DNA of 64,000 bases, from NCBI GenBank assembly GCA_965657215.1, contig CBFHNR010000004.1, positions 1-64,000 of the forward strand. Reading direction: 5' to 3'. Below the pieces are notes generated by a model that saw only the letters and a program-made list of their open reading frames with translations, had not been told where the DNA came from and ran no database searches. The DNA comes from JAHEJA01 sp965657215. GTDB taxonomy: Bacteria; Pseudomonadota; Alphaproteobacteria; Rhodobacterales; Rhodobacteraceae. Both the position numbers and the translations under genes were made by a program. Each line of letters starts with the position of its first letter. The stretch's first letter is position 1. Shown here in pieces: positions 26,460 to 34,987 of the stretch.

Positions 26460-27264
26460 TTTGACCACTTTAATCCCTGTGTTTTATTCGGCGCTCACGG
26501 CGCCGCTCCTCGCCCATGAGTTATGGCTTGAACCCGAAAAATATCAAGTCGAAACAGGTGAGCCTGCCAAAATTCATATTCGAAACGGCGAAAGTTTTGC
26601 CGGCATAAGCTTGTCGTACTTTACCAATCGCATTCGATCGTTTCGGTGGGCGAGCCAAACGGAAACAGATGATGTTGTATCGCGTTCCGGCGACGTTCCT
26701 GCGGCGACCGTGGTATTTAAGGATGAGGGATTGGCAAGCCTTGTCTACGAATCCACCCCTAGCACACTCACCTATTCAAAATGGGAGAAGTTCGTTAGTT
26801 TTGTGACACATAAGGATGCCGTATTCGCCATTGAGGAACATCAAGCGCGGGGCCTTCCCAAAACGGGATTTAAAGAGGTCTATTATCGGTTTTCAAAAGT
26901 ATTACTCTCGGTTGGTGACGCCTCTGGGATGGACAAACGTCAAGGCTTATTGACTGAATTCGTGGCCCTTGAAAATCCGTATAGCCCTACGATCGGCACT
27001 CACTTGACTGTTGCCTTGTTTCACAAAGATCAGCCACGCGTTAATGCCCAAGTCGAGGTGTTTGAACGTGCCCCCGATGGGCGCGTGACTGTGTTTACAG
27101 TGCGGACAAATGAGGTCGGTGTGGCCAAAATTCCCCTAAACAAAGGACACGAATATTTATTAGATGCTATCATTGTACAAGAGCCTGTTTTAGATATTGA
27201 AAATTCAAAGGGTGCAGTCTGGGAAAGCCTCTGGGCGGCACTGACATTTGAGGTTCCAAAATGA
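26437..27264 (+). CDS. DUF4198-family periplasmic protein
   Basis: A 275-residue exported protein. Signal peptide ~1-26 (ends APLLAHE); the mature N-terminus HELWLEPEKYQVETGEPAKIHIRNGE is the DUF4198 hallmark, an Ig-like fold related to the NikM/CbtC metal-uptake accessory proteins, where the N-terminal His after cleavage coordinates metal. The second part (NPYSPTIGTHLTVALFHKDQPRVNAQVEVFER) is the family's C-terminal domain. AAGGA at 26424-26428 supports the ATG at 26437, inside the 5' end of the divergent HupE-like gene. It overlaps psuK by 4 bases, so it heads that operon. A role in Ni/Co handling with HupE is inference. Confidence 0.8.
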   Translation: MNFVRYVILTTLIPVFYSALTAPLLAHELWLEPEKYQVETGEPAKIHIRNGESFAGISLSYFTNRIRSFRWASQTETDDVVSRSGDVPAATVVFKDEGLASLVYESTPSTLTYSKWEKFVSFVTHKDAVFAIEEHQARGLPKTGFKEVYYRFSKVLLSVGDASGMDKRQGLLTEFVALENPYSPTIGTHLTVALFHKDQPRVNAQVEVFERAPDGRVTVFTVRTNEVGVAKIPLNKGHEYLLDAIIVQEPVLDIENSKGAVWESLWAALTFEVPK

Positions 27265-28166
27265 ATGACATGATCCCTCCAAACATTATCTGTATTGGCA
27301 GCGTAATGTGGGACATTATTGGACGTGCGAAAACAGCCACCGATAGAGGCGATGATGTGCCAGGGGACATATTGCGCGAACCTGGTGGGGTTGCCTTCAA
27401 TATTGCCTTCAACTTCAAGGCCCATGGTCATCTTCCTGGTTTGCTAACGGCCATTGGTAAAGATGCAGAAGGCAGCGATTTGATCACATCCTGTTCTGAC
27501 ATGGGCTTCAATATGGACTATGCCTATCGACCCAGTGATCTCCCCTCAGATCACTATATTGGCATCGAGGATAGCGAAGGCCTTGTGATTGCGATTGCAC
27601 AGTCGAAAACCATTGAAATCTGTTCCGACAAAGTCATCCGCCCTCTGCTAGATGGGCGCCTTGGCAGTTTAACCGCGCCCTTTGATGGGACAGTTGTCAT
27701 TGATTCAAACCTGTCATCCAAGACACTCGTCAATATAGCGAGCAGCGCGGGCTTTACGGAATGCGATATCAAACTTGCGGTGGCCTCACCCTACAAGGCG
27801 CGAAAATTTTTACCCTTCTTGGGGCTTCCAAATTGTACGTTCTATTGCAACCTCCAAGAAGCCGAAGCGCTGTGTCAGCAAACGTTCTCAAACACCCGTG
27901 TTGCGGTTGAACATCTTTTGAAACGCGGGGCACATCGGGCGGTAGTTACGCATGGTGGAAAACCTGTGTCTGAGGGGGGACAGCTGAGTGGCATAATAAG
28001 CGCCCTGCCCGTTACTGTGAACGCAAAACGCGTGACAGGCGCAGGAGATGCGTTTATGGCGTCGCACATCAACGCCGAACTTATGGAAGCCGACAGGGAA
28101 ACCGCATTGAACAGTGCTCTGTTGGCCGCACGGCAGCATATCACCTCTGAGGCAAATAAACTGTGA
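27261..28166 (+). CDS. psuK: PfkB-family kinase, probable pseudouridine kinase
   Basis: Sugar kinase of the ribokinase/PfkB fold, 301 residues. The start NIICIGSVMWDIIG, PGGVAFNIAFN near 37 and the catalytic VTGAGDAFMASH near 257 are the two PfkB signatures; Asp in GAGD is the base. By itself the substrate is ambiguous, but it overlaps psuG by 4 bases and so is assigned to pseudouridine phosphorylation, the step before PsuG. Start overlaps the previous stop (ATGA). Confidence 0.88.
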   Translation: MNDMIPPNIICIGSVMWDIIGRAKTATDRGDDVPGDILREPGGVAFNIAFNFKAHGHLPGLLTAIGKDAEGSDLITSCSDMGFNMDYAYRPSDLPSDHYIGIEDSEGLVIAIAQSKTIEICSDKVIRPLLDGRLGSLTAPFDGTVVIDSNLSSKTLVNIASSAGFTECDIKLAVASPYKARKFLPFLGLPNCTFYCNLQEAEALCQQTFSNTRVAVEHLLKRGAHRAVVTHGGKPVSEGGQLSGIISALPVTVNAKRVTGAGDAFMASHINAELMEADRETALNSALLAARQHITSEANKL

Positions 28167-29074
28167 CTTTGATCTACACCGACGAAATTGAAAACGCGCT
28201 AAAACAAGGGGATCCTGTGGTCGCGTTAGAGAGCACGATTATCACCCACGGCATGCCATGGCCGCAAAACTTGGAAATGGCGCAGCGCGTCGAAGCTGTG
28301 GTGCGCGAGAATGGCGCGATACCTGCGACAATCGCGGTGATTGAGGGCAATCTGCATATCGGCCTCACAGAAAACGCCCTACGCCAATTGGCGCAAACGA
28401 GCGACGCGCGTAAATTATCCCGCGCTGATTTGGCAATTTGCCTCTCACAAAAAGCAACAGGTGCGACAACCGTGGCCGCAACGATGATTGCCGCGCACCT
28501 CGCAGGGATCAAAGTTTTTGCGACTGGTGGAATTGGCGGCGTTCATCGGGGCGCAGAACAGAGCTTTGACATTTCAGCTGATCTTCATGAGCTTGCTCAA
28601 ACGCCTGTCACCGTTGTTGCCGCCGGAGCCAAGGCCATCTTGGACATTCCAAAAACCATGGAAGTTCTGGAAACCTTGGGCGTTCCTGTGATTGCCTATG
28701 GACAGGACGACTTACCCGCATTCTGGTCACGCACCTCGGGTCTTAAGGCTCCTCTTCGCATGGACACAGCTGAGGACATTGCGCAGGCTTATGCGCAACG
28801 GGTCGTCTTGAACATTCCCGGTGGTCAGTTGATCGCAAACCCCGTCCCTCAAGACAGCGAAATTCCTCAAGATCAGATTGAGCCCGTCATTCAGCAAGCG
28901 TTAGCCCTAGCTGACGAGCAACAGATATCTGCGAAAAAGGTAACTCCGTTTTTGCTCGGAAAAATATTCGAGCTTACAGGTGGCGCGTCGTTAGAGACAA
29001 ATATTGCCTTAGTTTTGAACAACGCCAAGCTCGCAGCACAAATAGCATGCGCAAAATCGGCAATAATCCGTTAA
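28163..29074 (+). CDS. psuG: Pseudouridine-5'-phosphate glycosidase
   Basis: Splits pseudouridine 5'-phosphate to uracil and ribose 5-phosphate, the final step of pseudouridine breakdown. The 303-residue protein begins with a GTG codon and shows ALESTIITHGMPWPQNLEMA (catalytic Glu and the metal region), ATGGIGGVHRGAE near 120, AAGAKAILDIPKTMEVLETLGVPV, and ANPVPQDSEIP. All are conserved PsuG blocks. Coupled to psuK. Confidence 0.95.
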   Translation: MTLIYTDEIENALKQGDPVVALESTIITHGMPWPQNLEMAQRVEAVVRENGAIPATIAVIEGNLHIGLTENALRQLAQTSDARKLSRADLAICLSQKATGATTVAATMIAAHLAGIKVFATGGIGGVHRGAEQSFDISADLHELAQTPVTVVAAGAKAILDIPKTMEVLETLGVPVIAYGQDDLPAFWSRTSGLKAPLRMDTAEDIAQAYAQRVVLNIPGGQLIANPVPQDSEIPQDQIEPVIQQALALADEQQISAKKVTPFLLGKIFELTGGASLETNIALVLNNAKLAAQIACAKSAIIR

Positions 29075-29141
29075 TCCAAGAAGTAGTGATTGTTCCTTCT
29101 CATAACATTGCCTAAGTAATACCTACGGAGATGAGGATCGC

Positions 29142-29843
29142 ATGACAAATGCCTTTGGACAGGACCCCAATAAAGTGCCGAAAACAAGCCTATTGTCAAA
29201 ACTGAGAACGAGCTTTCTAACGGGTTTGGTGGTGATCGCTCCCGTTGGATTAACGATTTGGTTGATCTGGACCGTCGTCGGCTGGATTGATGGCTTTGTC
29301 TTGCCCTTCGTCCCTGAGCCCTATCAACCTGTCAATTTTTTTCAAACAGTGATGGGCCTTGATCTTGAGGTGAATATCCGCGGCATTGGTGCTGTGTTTT
29401 TCATTCTGTTCACCACCTTTATCGGATGGGTGGCCAAAGGATTGATTGGTCGCTCTCTGATTAAATGGGGCGAAAATCTTGTCAATCGCATGCCTGTAGT
29501 GCGCTCAATCTATTCAGGTGTAAAACAGCTCGCGGAAACCGTCTTTGCGCAAAGCGATCGGTCCTTTGAAAAGGCCTGCATGATTGAATATCCGCGCAAA
29601 GGCATTTGGGCGATTGGGTTTGTCTCTACTCAAGCCAAAGGTGAAGTTGCGCAACAAGTCGGAGCGGATGGAGAAGAGATTTTATCCATCTTCCTTCCCA
29701 CGACCCCTAACCCGACATCTGGCTTTCTGTTGTTTTTACCAAAGTCCGATGTCATTGAATTGGATATGAGCATTGAAGAAGCCGCAAAGCTGGTTATTTC
29801 AGCCGGTTTGGTCTATCCAAGTGATGAGAACAAAGAAGATTAA
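29142..29843 (+). CDS. DUF502-family membrane protein
   Basis: A 233-residue inner-membrane protein of unknown function. It has two hydrophobic segments (~27-49 and ~80-102) around PFVPEPYQPVNF, then a soluble C-terminal domain. RTSFLTGLVVIAPVGLTIWLIW, NRMPVVRSIYSGVKQLAETVFAQ and FLPTTPNPTSGFLLFLP are the DUF502 blocks. It ends 3 bases before the SlaM-like gene. Confidence 0.85.
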   Translation: MTNAFGQDPNKVPKTSLLSKLRTSFLTGLVVIAPVGLTIWLIWTVVGWIDGFVLPFVPEPYQPVNFFQTVMGLDLEVNIRGIGAVFFILFTTFIGWVAKGLIGRSLIKWGENLVNRMPVVRSIYSGVKQLAETVFAQSDRSFEKACMIEYPRKGIWAIGFVSTQAKGEVAQQVGADGEEILSIFLPTTPNPTSGFLLFLPKSDVIELDMSIEEAAKLVISAGLVYPSDENKED

Positions 29844-29846
29844 TTT

Positions 29847-31117
29847 ATGAAAATTGTTTTTTCCGCCGCACTCGCGGCCTTGCTTTTGACAGCGCCAGCT
29901 TTCGCGGATTTGAAAACAGCGCAACACGCTCTGAAAACGGGTGATTTTTCGCTCGCTTTGAATGAGGCGCAAAAAATAAAACGAAGCCATCCTGTGGATG
30001 CCGCTCTTATTACAGCACGCAGCCTGATTGAATTAGGCAGACCCCAAGACGCAGAACGTGTCATTCGCCCCCTTGTGGACCAAGTGCCCAAATTCTTTTC
30101 GGCCCGCATGCTGCTTGGCGCTGCTCTTATGGCACAAGACAAAACAGTCGAAGCTGAAATCCAATATCGCCGTGCTCTTGACGTCGCCCAACAGCCACGC
30201 GAAGAAAACATGGCGCGCTCAGTGTTGCGCAATATTCAATCCCGCAGAAGCTTTACCCTGAACGGTATGTTTAGCCTCGCGCCAAGCACGAATGTGGGCA
30301 ACAACACGAATAATGAAACAGTCACGCTGACATATGGCGAGGCAGAAATCACGAGTTCCAAGGCGAATTCAGGGATCGGCGTCTTAGGGTCCTTAACCAT
30401 TGATCGCAATTTCTACCGCAAAGACGGATACAAAGTATCAGTCGGTGTCGGAGTATTTGAAAAAGGTATAAAGATACGGCTTACAACCTCGGTGCACGCA
30501 GTTTTAACATCAGATTAAAAGACACCAGAAATGTGCGGTCTAAGGTTGATCTCTTTGCAACCTATTCGTCGATCGATTTTGGGAATGAAGCCTACTCCGA
30601 TACAATTTCCGTTGGGGGGTCAACCCAATACTGCCTCACGCGTGATTGTCGCGCGTTACGGACAAATTTCAAACTCGACAAAATGACTTTGGCCGATGCA
30701 ACACACCCAGATAGCTATGGGGTGCGGGCTGGGATGTCCTTGGATCTGTTCAAGGGCAAGTCGTTTTCATTGGCCATGAACAGTACCCTTGAAAAACGCC
30801 GTTCTGACAATGTGAACTTGGCTTACAAAGGGGCGAGTGCAGGCCTTCGTGGTGTCTACATTCCGAATGGAACATCTCTCATTTTGACAGGAGGCATTAA
30901 ACGTTCCCTTAAAAAGTGGGACGATATCGCGCCGCTCTTTACAACAAAGCGATTTGATCAATCTTGGGAAGTAAACCTCAGCGCAAGAAATCCAAAGCTT
31001 AGCTATTTGGGCTATACGCCGTTTATTGATTATAGCTTTACTCAAAAATCATCGACGATCGAGTTCTACGATATGCAAAGTCACGATGTCATGATCGGGA
31101 TTACAAACGCGTTTTAA
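29847..31117 (+). pseudogene. Frameshifted SlaM-like (DUF560) outer-membrane protein gene
   Basis: Two reading frames together encode one ~423-residue protein. The first (29847-30518) has a signal peptide (ends APAFAD), TPR-like helices to ~125, then SRRSFTLNGMFSLAPSTNVGNN, the start of the barrel of surface lipoprotein assembly modifiers. The second, in another frame and ending at 31117, continues the beta-barrel to the terminal ...GITNAF. The break lies in the A5 run at 30460-30464: one extra A would give EKRYKDTAYNLGARSF, in keeping with the family. It is either an inactivating 1-base loss, a sequencing error in a homopolymer, or slippage. SlaM proteins move TbpB-like lipoproteins to the cell surface. 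Confidence 0.72.
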
Positions 31118-31155
31118 CGGCTCCGATTATGATATCGGAACCGTTATCGTTGTTC

Positions 31156-31281
31156 CTATTGCGATCCTGTAAAGGTTGTGAGCAACTGACGACCGTTTGC
31201 ATCCACAACTGTTGCCGCCCCCGCCAATTCAGCCGCCTGTGGTCCCGCAAAGAAACGTATGGCAAGAATATTGATCCGCGA
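31156..31281 (-). pseudogene. Possible C-terminal remnant of a TbpB-like/SlaM-substrate lipoprotein
   Basis: Immediately after the bdhA stop, and in the same frame, the minus strand stays open for 41 codons to a TAG at 31156-31158. It reads ...IRFFAGPQAAELAGAATVV then DANGRQLLTTFTG. The F-x-GP-x-A-x-E-L-x-G pattern resembles the last strand of TbpB-like lipoprotein barrels. There is no ATG/GTG/TTG start in frame. It may be a decayed substrate gene of the neighbouring SlaM-like gene. The assignment is by resemblance only. Confidence 0.3.
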
Positions 31282-32055
31282 TTAAAGCGCGGTCCAGCCG
31301 CCGTCGACGCTTAATGTTGTGCCCGTTATTTGTGCCGCAGACTCCGAGGCCAAGAAGACAGCCGTTTCGCCAATTTGATCAACGGTTGCGAATTCTCGCG
31401 AGGGTTGGCGCTCTAGCATGACTTTTTTGATGACCTCCTCGCGGCCCATGTTGTATTTGGCCATAGTGTCTGGGATTTGTGCTTCGACCAAGGGTGTCAA
31501 CACATATCCTGGGCAAATTGCATTGGCTGTAATCGGCTCTTGGGCTGTTTCAAGCGCAGTTGTCTTGGTCAATCCAATCACCCCATGTTTTGCGGCAATA
31601 TAGGCGGATTTGAAGGGGGATGCGGTTAATCCGTGAGCAGAGGATATATTGATCACCCTGCCCCATCCAGCAGCGCGCATTTTAGGCAGTGCAGCCGCGG
31701 TCGTGTGAAATGCTGAACTGAGATTGATGGCGATCACAGCATTCCATTTGTCGATTGGAAACTCAGCAATCGGGGCAACATGTTGAATTCCCGCATTGTT
31801 TACCAAAATATCACAGCGTTCCTGATCTGCAATCAGGGCGCGGCAGGCCTCAGCATCAGACATGTCCGCTCGGCAATATGTGACAGAGACGTCAAATTCT
31901 GTGGATAACTCTTGAGCCAAGGCATGGTCGGCGTCAGAATCTGTAAACGAGTTGAGCACGACATTGGCCTCAGCCTTTGCAAAAGAGCGGGCGATTCCCA
32001 AACCGATTCCCGATGTTGAACCTGTGACAACGGCTGTTTTTCCTGCAAATGACAT
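31282..32055 (-). CDS. bdhA: 3-hydroxybutyrate dehydrogenase
   Basis: Short-chain dehydrogenase that interconverts 3-hydroxybutyrate and acetoacetate with NAD, linking polyhydroxybutyrate breakdown to acetyl-CoA. The 257-residue protein has the cofactor motif TGSTSGIG (11-18), NNAG near 86, and catalytic Ser, Tyr and Lys in INISSAHGL...SAYIAAKHG. The later CPGYVLTPLVEAQIPD and the end ITGTTLSVDGGWTAL are those of BdhA. A terminator of an upstream unit lies ~80 bases before its start. Confidence 0.92.
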   Translation of the reverse strand: MSFAGKTAVVTGSTSGIGLGIARSFAKAEANVVLNSFTDSDADHALAQELSTEFDVSVTYCRADMSDAEACRALIADQERCDILVNNAGIQHVAPIAEFPIDKWNAVIAINLSSAFHTTAAALPKMRAAGWGRVINISSAHGLTASPFKSAYIAAKHGVIGLTKTTALETAQEPITANAICPGYVLTPLVEAQIPDTMAKYNMGREEVIKKVMLERQPSREFATVDQIGETAVFLASESAAQITGTTLSVDGGWTAL

Positions 32056-32144
32056 ATGTGAGACCTTTAATAAGAGACGCTAACGAAAGTTCATATTCGT
32101 CAACAAATACTACGCTTTCCTATGCTGCACCGCAATATAATGCC

Positions 32145-32173
32145 AAAAAAAAACGCCAGCACGAAGCTGGCGT
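32145..32173 (-). terminator. Orphan intrinsic terminator, minus strand
   Basis: ACGCCAGC-TTCGT-GCTGGCGT (8 bp) followed on the minus strand by nine T. No recognised gene precedes it; see the small RNA candidate. Confidence 0.9.
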
Positions 32174-32300
32174 AAAGTTATTGAGGCAGGTTTCATACAG
32201 GCAAGAAACCTATCGAGCAGTGACACCTTTATACCGCTTTGTTTGCGCCACTCCAAGCTAAAAGTTTGAAAAGAGAACGCCACTCCGTTAGGCTGTGGAT
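32145..32300 (-). ncRNA. Small RNA candidate upstream of bdhA
   Basis: The minus strand from about 32300 to the terminator holds AGCGGT/ACTGCT (one G-U) and GGTTTC/GAAACC hairpins before the terminator, giving about 155 nt. A loose promoter (TTATTG, 18 bases, TAACGG) lies upstream. A 9-base repeat CGCCACTCC occurs twice (32246, 32278). A GTG-started ORF here looks unconvincing. No RNA family was recognised. Confidence 0.3.
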
Positions 32301-32337
32301 AAGTTCATCAATAATGACACATTAGGGAGATGGTTAT

Positions 32338-34152
32338 TTGGTTTATCAATTGCTTAGAAACGTCGGGATTGCCTCTAGCTTTGGCATGACAGCTTTGTTT
32401 TCGACCGCGCTTATGGCGGAACCGCAATACGCTATTTCTATGTATGGCACTCCTGCTCTTCCACAGGATTTTGTGTCGCTCCCCTACGCAAATCCCGATG
32501 CGCCAACGGGCGGAACGATCAAAATGGGGGCCGTTGGCACCTTTGATTCACTGAACCCACATATCGTCAAAGGCTCGGCTCCGTGGCAGCTTAGGTTTTT
32601 GGCAAATGAAACACTCATGGGGCGCAGTTGGGACGAGCCTTTTACCCTTTATGGGCTATTGGCCGAGACAATTGAGGTCGGTGAAAACCGGGAATGGGTC
32701 GAATTTGTCCTAAGAGACGAGGCACGATTCGCTGATGGTTCCCCCGTCACTGTCGAAGATGTCTTGTGGTCCTATGAAACACTTGGGACCATCGGGAATG
32801 GTCGCTACCGGGGTCTATGGGCAAAAATTGAGAGTGCGGCACAAACCGGCGAACGCTCTGTGCGATTTACCTTTAATGAGGATAACCCAGAGCTGGCCTT
32901 GATCGCTGGCATGCGCCCAATCCTCAAGAAATCTCAATGGGACGGCAAAGATTTCACGAAGAGCGGCGTTGACACCATTCCAATCACCTCGGCCCCCTAT
33001 CAGATCACGGATTTTGAAGCGGGCAAATTTTTGACCCTCACTCGCAATCCTGATTATTGGGGCAACGATCTGCCGTTTCGTCGTGGCACAAACAACGTTG
33101 ATGAAATCACGTTTGAATATTTCGGCGATGGTGTTGTGTTGTTCGAGGCCTTTAAAACAGGCGAAATTGATATGTTCCGCGAAGGGAATGCAGAGAAATG
33201 GGAAACCCAGTTCAATTTCCCACGGGTTCAAAAAGGTGAGGTGATCAAAACCGAAGTGCCCCATCAGCGCCCCACAGGAATGCGCGGGTTGGTGATGAAT
33301 TCACGCAAAGCCAAATTCCAAGACTGGCGCGTGCGTCAAGCGCTCATTCAGGCGTTTAACTTTGAATATATCAATGATGCTCAAAACGCAGGACGTCAGG
33401 ATCGTATTTCATCTTATTTCTCAAACTCACTGCTGGGGATGTCCCATGACCCAGCCGAAGGTTTGGTCCGAGACCTCTTGTTGCCATTTCAAGATCAGCT
33501 CTTGCCCGGCACGCTCGACGGCTACCGCCTGCCCGTTTCCGATGGATCGCAACGCAATCGCGCCAATATTCGCGCAGCTAAGGCTTTGCTAGAGGAGGCT
33601 GGCTACAGCGTCCAAGACGGCGTTCTCGTGGCACCAGATGGGGCGCCATTCACCTTTGAAATCTTGTTGCGTCAAGGCGCTGTTGAATATCTTTCGATCG
33701 TTGAAATGTATCTTCAGGACTTGAAACGATTGGGCATTACAGCCGAGGTCACATTGATCGACAATGCGCAATATAACGAACGCTTGCGTCGCACTGATTT
33801 TGATATGACGCCCTATGCGCGCGGTCTCTCACTCAGCCCTGGGAATGAGCAATTGCTCTATTGGGGATCGGAGATGGCCGATATTGAAGGAACGCGGAAC
33901 CTCATGGGGATCAAGTCAGAGGTCATGGATCATCTCCTAAGTAATATCCTGACATCCAAGACCCAAGATGATTTAAAAAGCGTGACCAAAGCTATGGATC
34001 GTGTATTGATGGCAGGGCGGTATGTCATCCCGATTTATTTTGACGGTGTCAGTCGCATCGCGCATGTGAACACATTAAACAAACCAGACATGGCGCCTAT
34101 TTATGGCGATCGTATTGGATATTTTCCAGATGTTTGGTGGATTGAAGAGTAA
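32338..34152 (+). CDS. YejA-like peptide ABC transporter substrate-binding protein
   Basis: A 604-residue periplasmic binding protein of the SBP_bac_5 (DppA/OppA) family. It starts at TTG and has a signal peptide ending near 27 (STALMAEPQ). SMYGTPALPQDFVSLPYANPDAPTGG and the FDSLNPHIVKGSAP phrase identify the YejA subgroup, followed by LANETLMGRSWDEPFTLYGLLAE. The late RRTDFDMTPYARGLSLSPGNEQLLYWGS also fits YejA. Relatives import peptides such as microcin C; no permease or ATPase genes are adjacent, so the partners lie elsewhere. GGGAGATGG supports the TTG. Confidence 0.87.
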   Translation: MVYQLLRNVGIASSFGMTALFSTALMAEPQYAISMYGTPALPQDFVSLPYANPDAPTGGTIKMGAVGTFDSLNPHIVKGSAPWQLRFLANETLMGRSWDEPFTLYGLLAETIEVGENREWVEFVLRDEARFADGSPVTVEDVLWSYETLGTIGNGRYRGLWAKIESAAQTGERSVRFTFNEDNPELALIAGMRPILKKSQWDGKDFTKSGVDTIPITSAPYQITDFEAGKFLTLTRNPDYWGNDLPFRRGTNNVDEITFEYFGDGVVLFEAFKTGEIDMFREGNAEKWETQFNFPRVQKGEVIKTEVPHQRPTGMRGLVMNSRKAKFQDWRVRQALIQAFNFEYINDAQNAGRQDRISSYFSNSLLGMSHDPAEGLVRDLLLPFQDQLLPGTLDGYRLPVSDGSQRNRANIRAAKALLEEAGYSVQDGVLVAPDGAPFTFEILLRQGAVEYLSIVEMYLQDLKRLGITAEVTLIDNAQYNERLRRTDFDMTPYARGLSLSPGNEQLLYWGSEMADIEGTRNLMGIKSEVMDHLLSNILTSKTQDDLKSVTKAMDRVLMAGRYVIPIYFDGVSRIAHVNTLNKPDMAPIYGDRIGYFPDVWWIEE

Positions 34153-34163
34153 AGGATAAGTCT

Positions 34164-34304
34164 ATGAAAAAATTAATTATAATCGGATTGGTTTCTCTCG
34201 GACTAACTGCCTGCACACCTGTGGGTATGGCGGTTAAGGGAACCACGGCTGTTGTCAAAGGGGCTGCTGCCACTGTTGATACGGCGGCGGGCGTGGTGTT
34301 TTGA
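34164..34304 (+). CDS. Small lipoprotein, 46 residues
   Basis: Starts at ATG 34164, 11 bases after the previous stop. The sequence opens KKLIIIGLVSLG with lipobox LTAC (Cys near 18), then a small Ala/Val/Thr-rich tail with a repeated TAVVKG/TVDTAAG character. It resembles short entericidin-like envelope lipoproteins in size and style, but no function can be assigned. It ends immediately before the convergent XRE regulator stop. Confidence 0.7.
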   Translation: MKKLIIIGLVSLGLTACTPVGMAVKGTTAVVKGAAATVDTAAGVVF

Positions 34305-34928
34305 TTAAGTAATCGACGTCACCCACAAAATGGTGGCGTCTTCTGCGCTTGTTGAAATGACATTATGGCCCATTGAGGCATCGTAATAGGCGCTATCACC
34401 GCGTCGCATTTCAACGGGTTCGTAGAACTCTGTATAGAGCTTGACCACACCTGTCAGCACGTACAAGAATTCTTCACCGTCGTGACGCACCCAACCGCCG
34501 AATTCATCGATATTTCGCGCGCGGATACGGGCACGATAAGGACGCATACGTTTCTTAGTGAGGCTTTCTCCCAAGAGTTCGTGCTCATAGGTCGTCGTGA
34601 TATGGTTGACCCCGTCACCGGATTTAGTCACCACCATACGACCATTGATCTGATCTTTTTGGGGCGGGGTAAAGAGTTGGGGAAATGAGATTTCCAAACC
34701 GATAGCGAGCTTTTTCAACGCATCGTAGGTCGGCGACATCTGGCCATTTTCGATTTTTGACAGGGTTGATCGTGCGAGCCCTGCTTTTTGGGCGGCTTGC
34801 TCCAGCGTCCATTTGCGATCCTTGCGCAAATCGCGCACGCGCTCACCAAGGTTTAGGGGTTCGGCCACATCTTCTGAGCCGTTTTCGCGCGCTATACGGA
34901 CGATGGATGTATGATCATTCGTTGACAT
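34305..34928 (-). CDS. XRE-family regulator with C-terminal cupin domain
   Basis: A 207-residue regulator. The N-terminal HTH_3 is LGERVRDLRKDRKWTLEQAAQKAGLARSTLSKIENGQMSPTYDALKKLA (~27-75). The C-terminal cupin has GGWVRHDGEEFLYVLTGVVKLY and RRGDSAYYDASMGHNVIS, the sensor fold common in amino-acid and polyamine regulators such as PuuR. It is divergent from the CoA ligase gene with 59 bases between starts, so it likely controls that cluster. The ligand is not evident. Confidence 0.88.
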   Translation of the reverse strand: MSTNDHTSIVRIARENGSEDVAEPLNLGERVRDLRKDRKWTLEQAAQKAGLARSTLSKIENGQMSPTYDALKKLAIGLEISFPQLFTPPQKDQINGRMVVTKSGDGVNHITTTYEHELLGESLTKKRMRPYRARIRARNIDEFGGWVRHDGEEFLYVLTGVVKLYTEFYEPVEMRRGDSAYYDASMGHNVISTSAEDATILWVTSIT

Positions 34929-34987
34929 AACCTCCTATACAAAGCATTCATCGCCTATGCAACTCAGTTAGCAAAAGAGCGTGTATC

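Noticed and set aside
30533..31117. Separate GTG-started 194-residue gene
   Set aside because: It is the barrel half of the SlaM-like gene; coding sense extends upstream in the same frame to ~30464, past this start.
31129..31314. 61-residue plus-strand ORF after the SlaM-like gene
   Set aside because: Cys/Arg-rich composition with no homology feature; the opposite strand shows better coding character.
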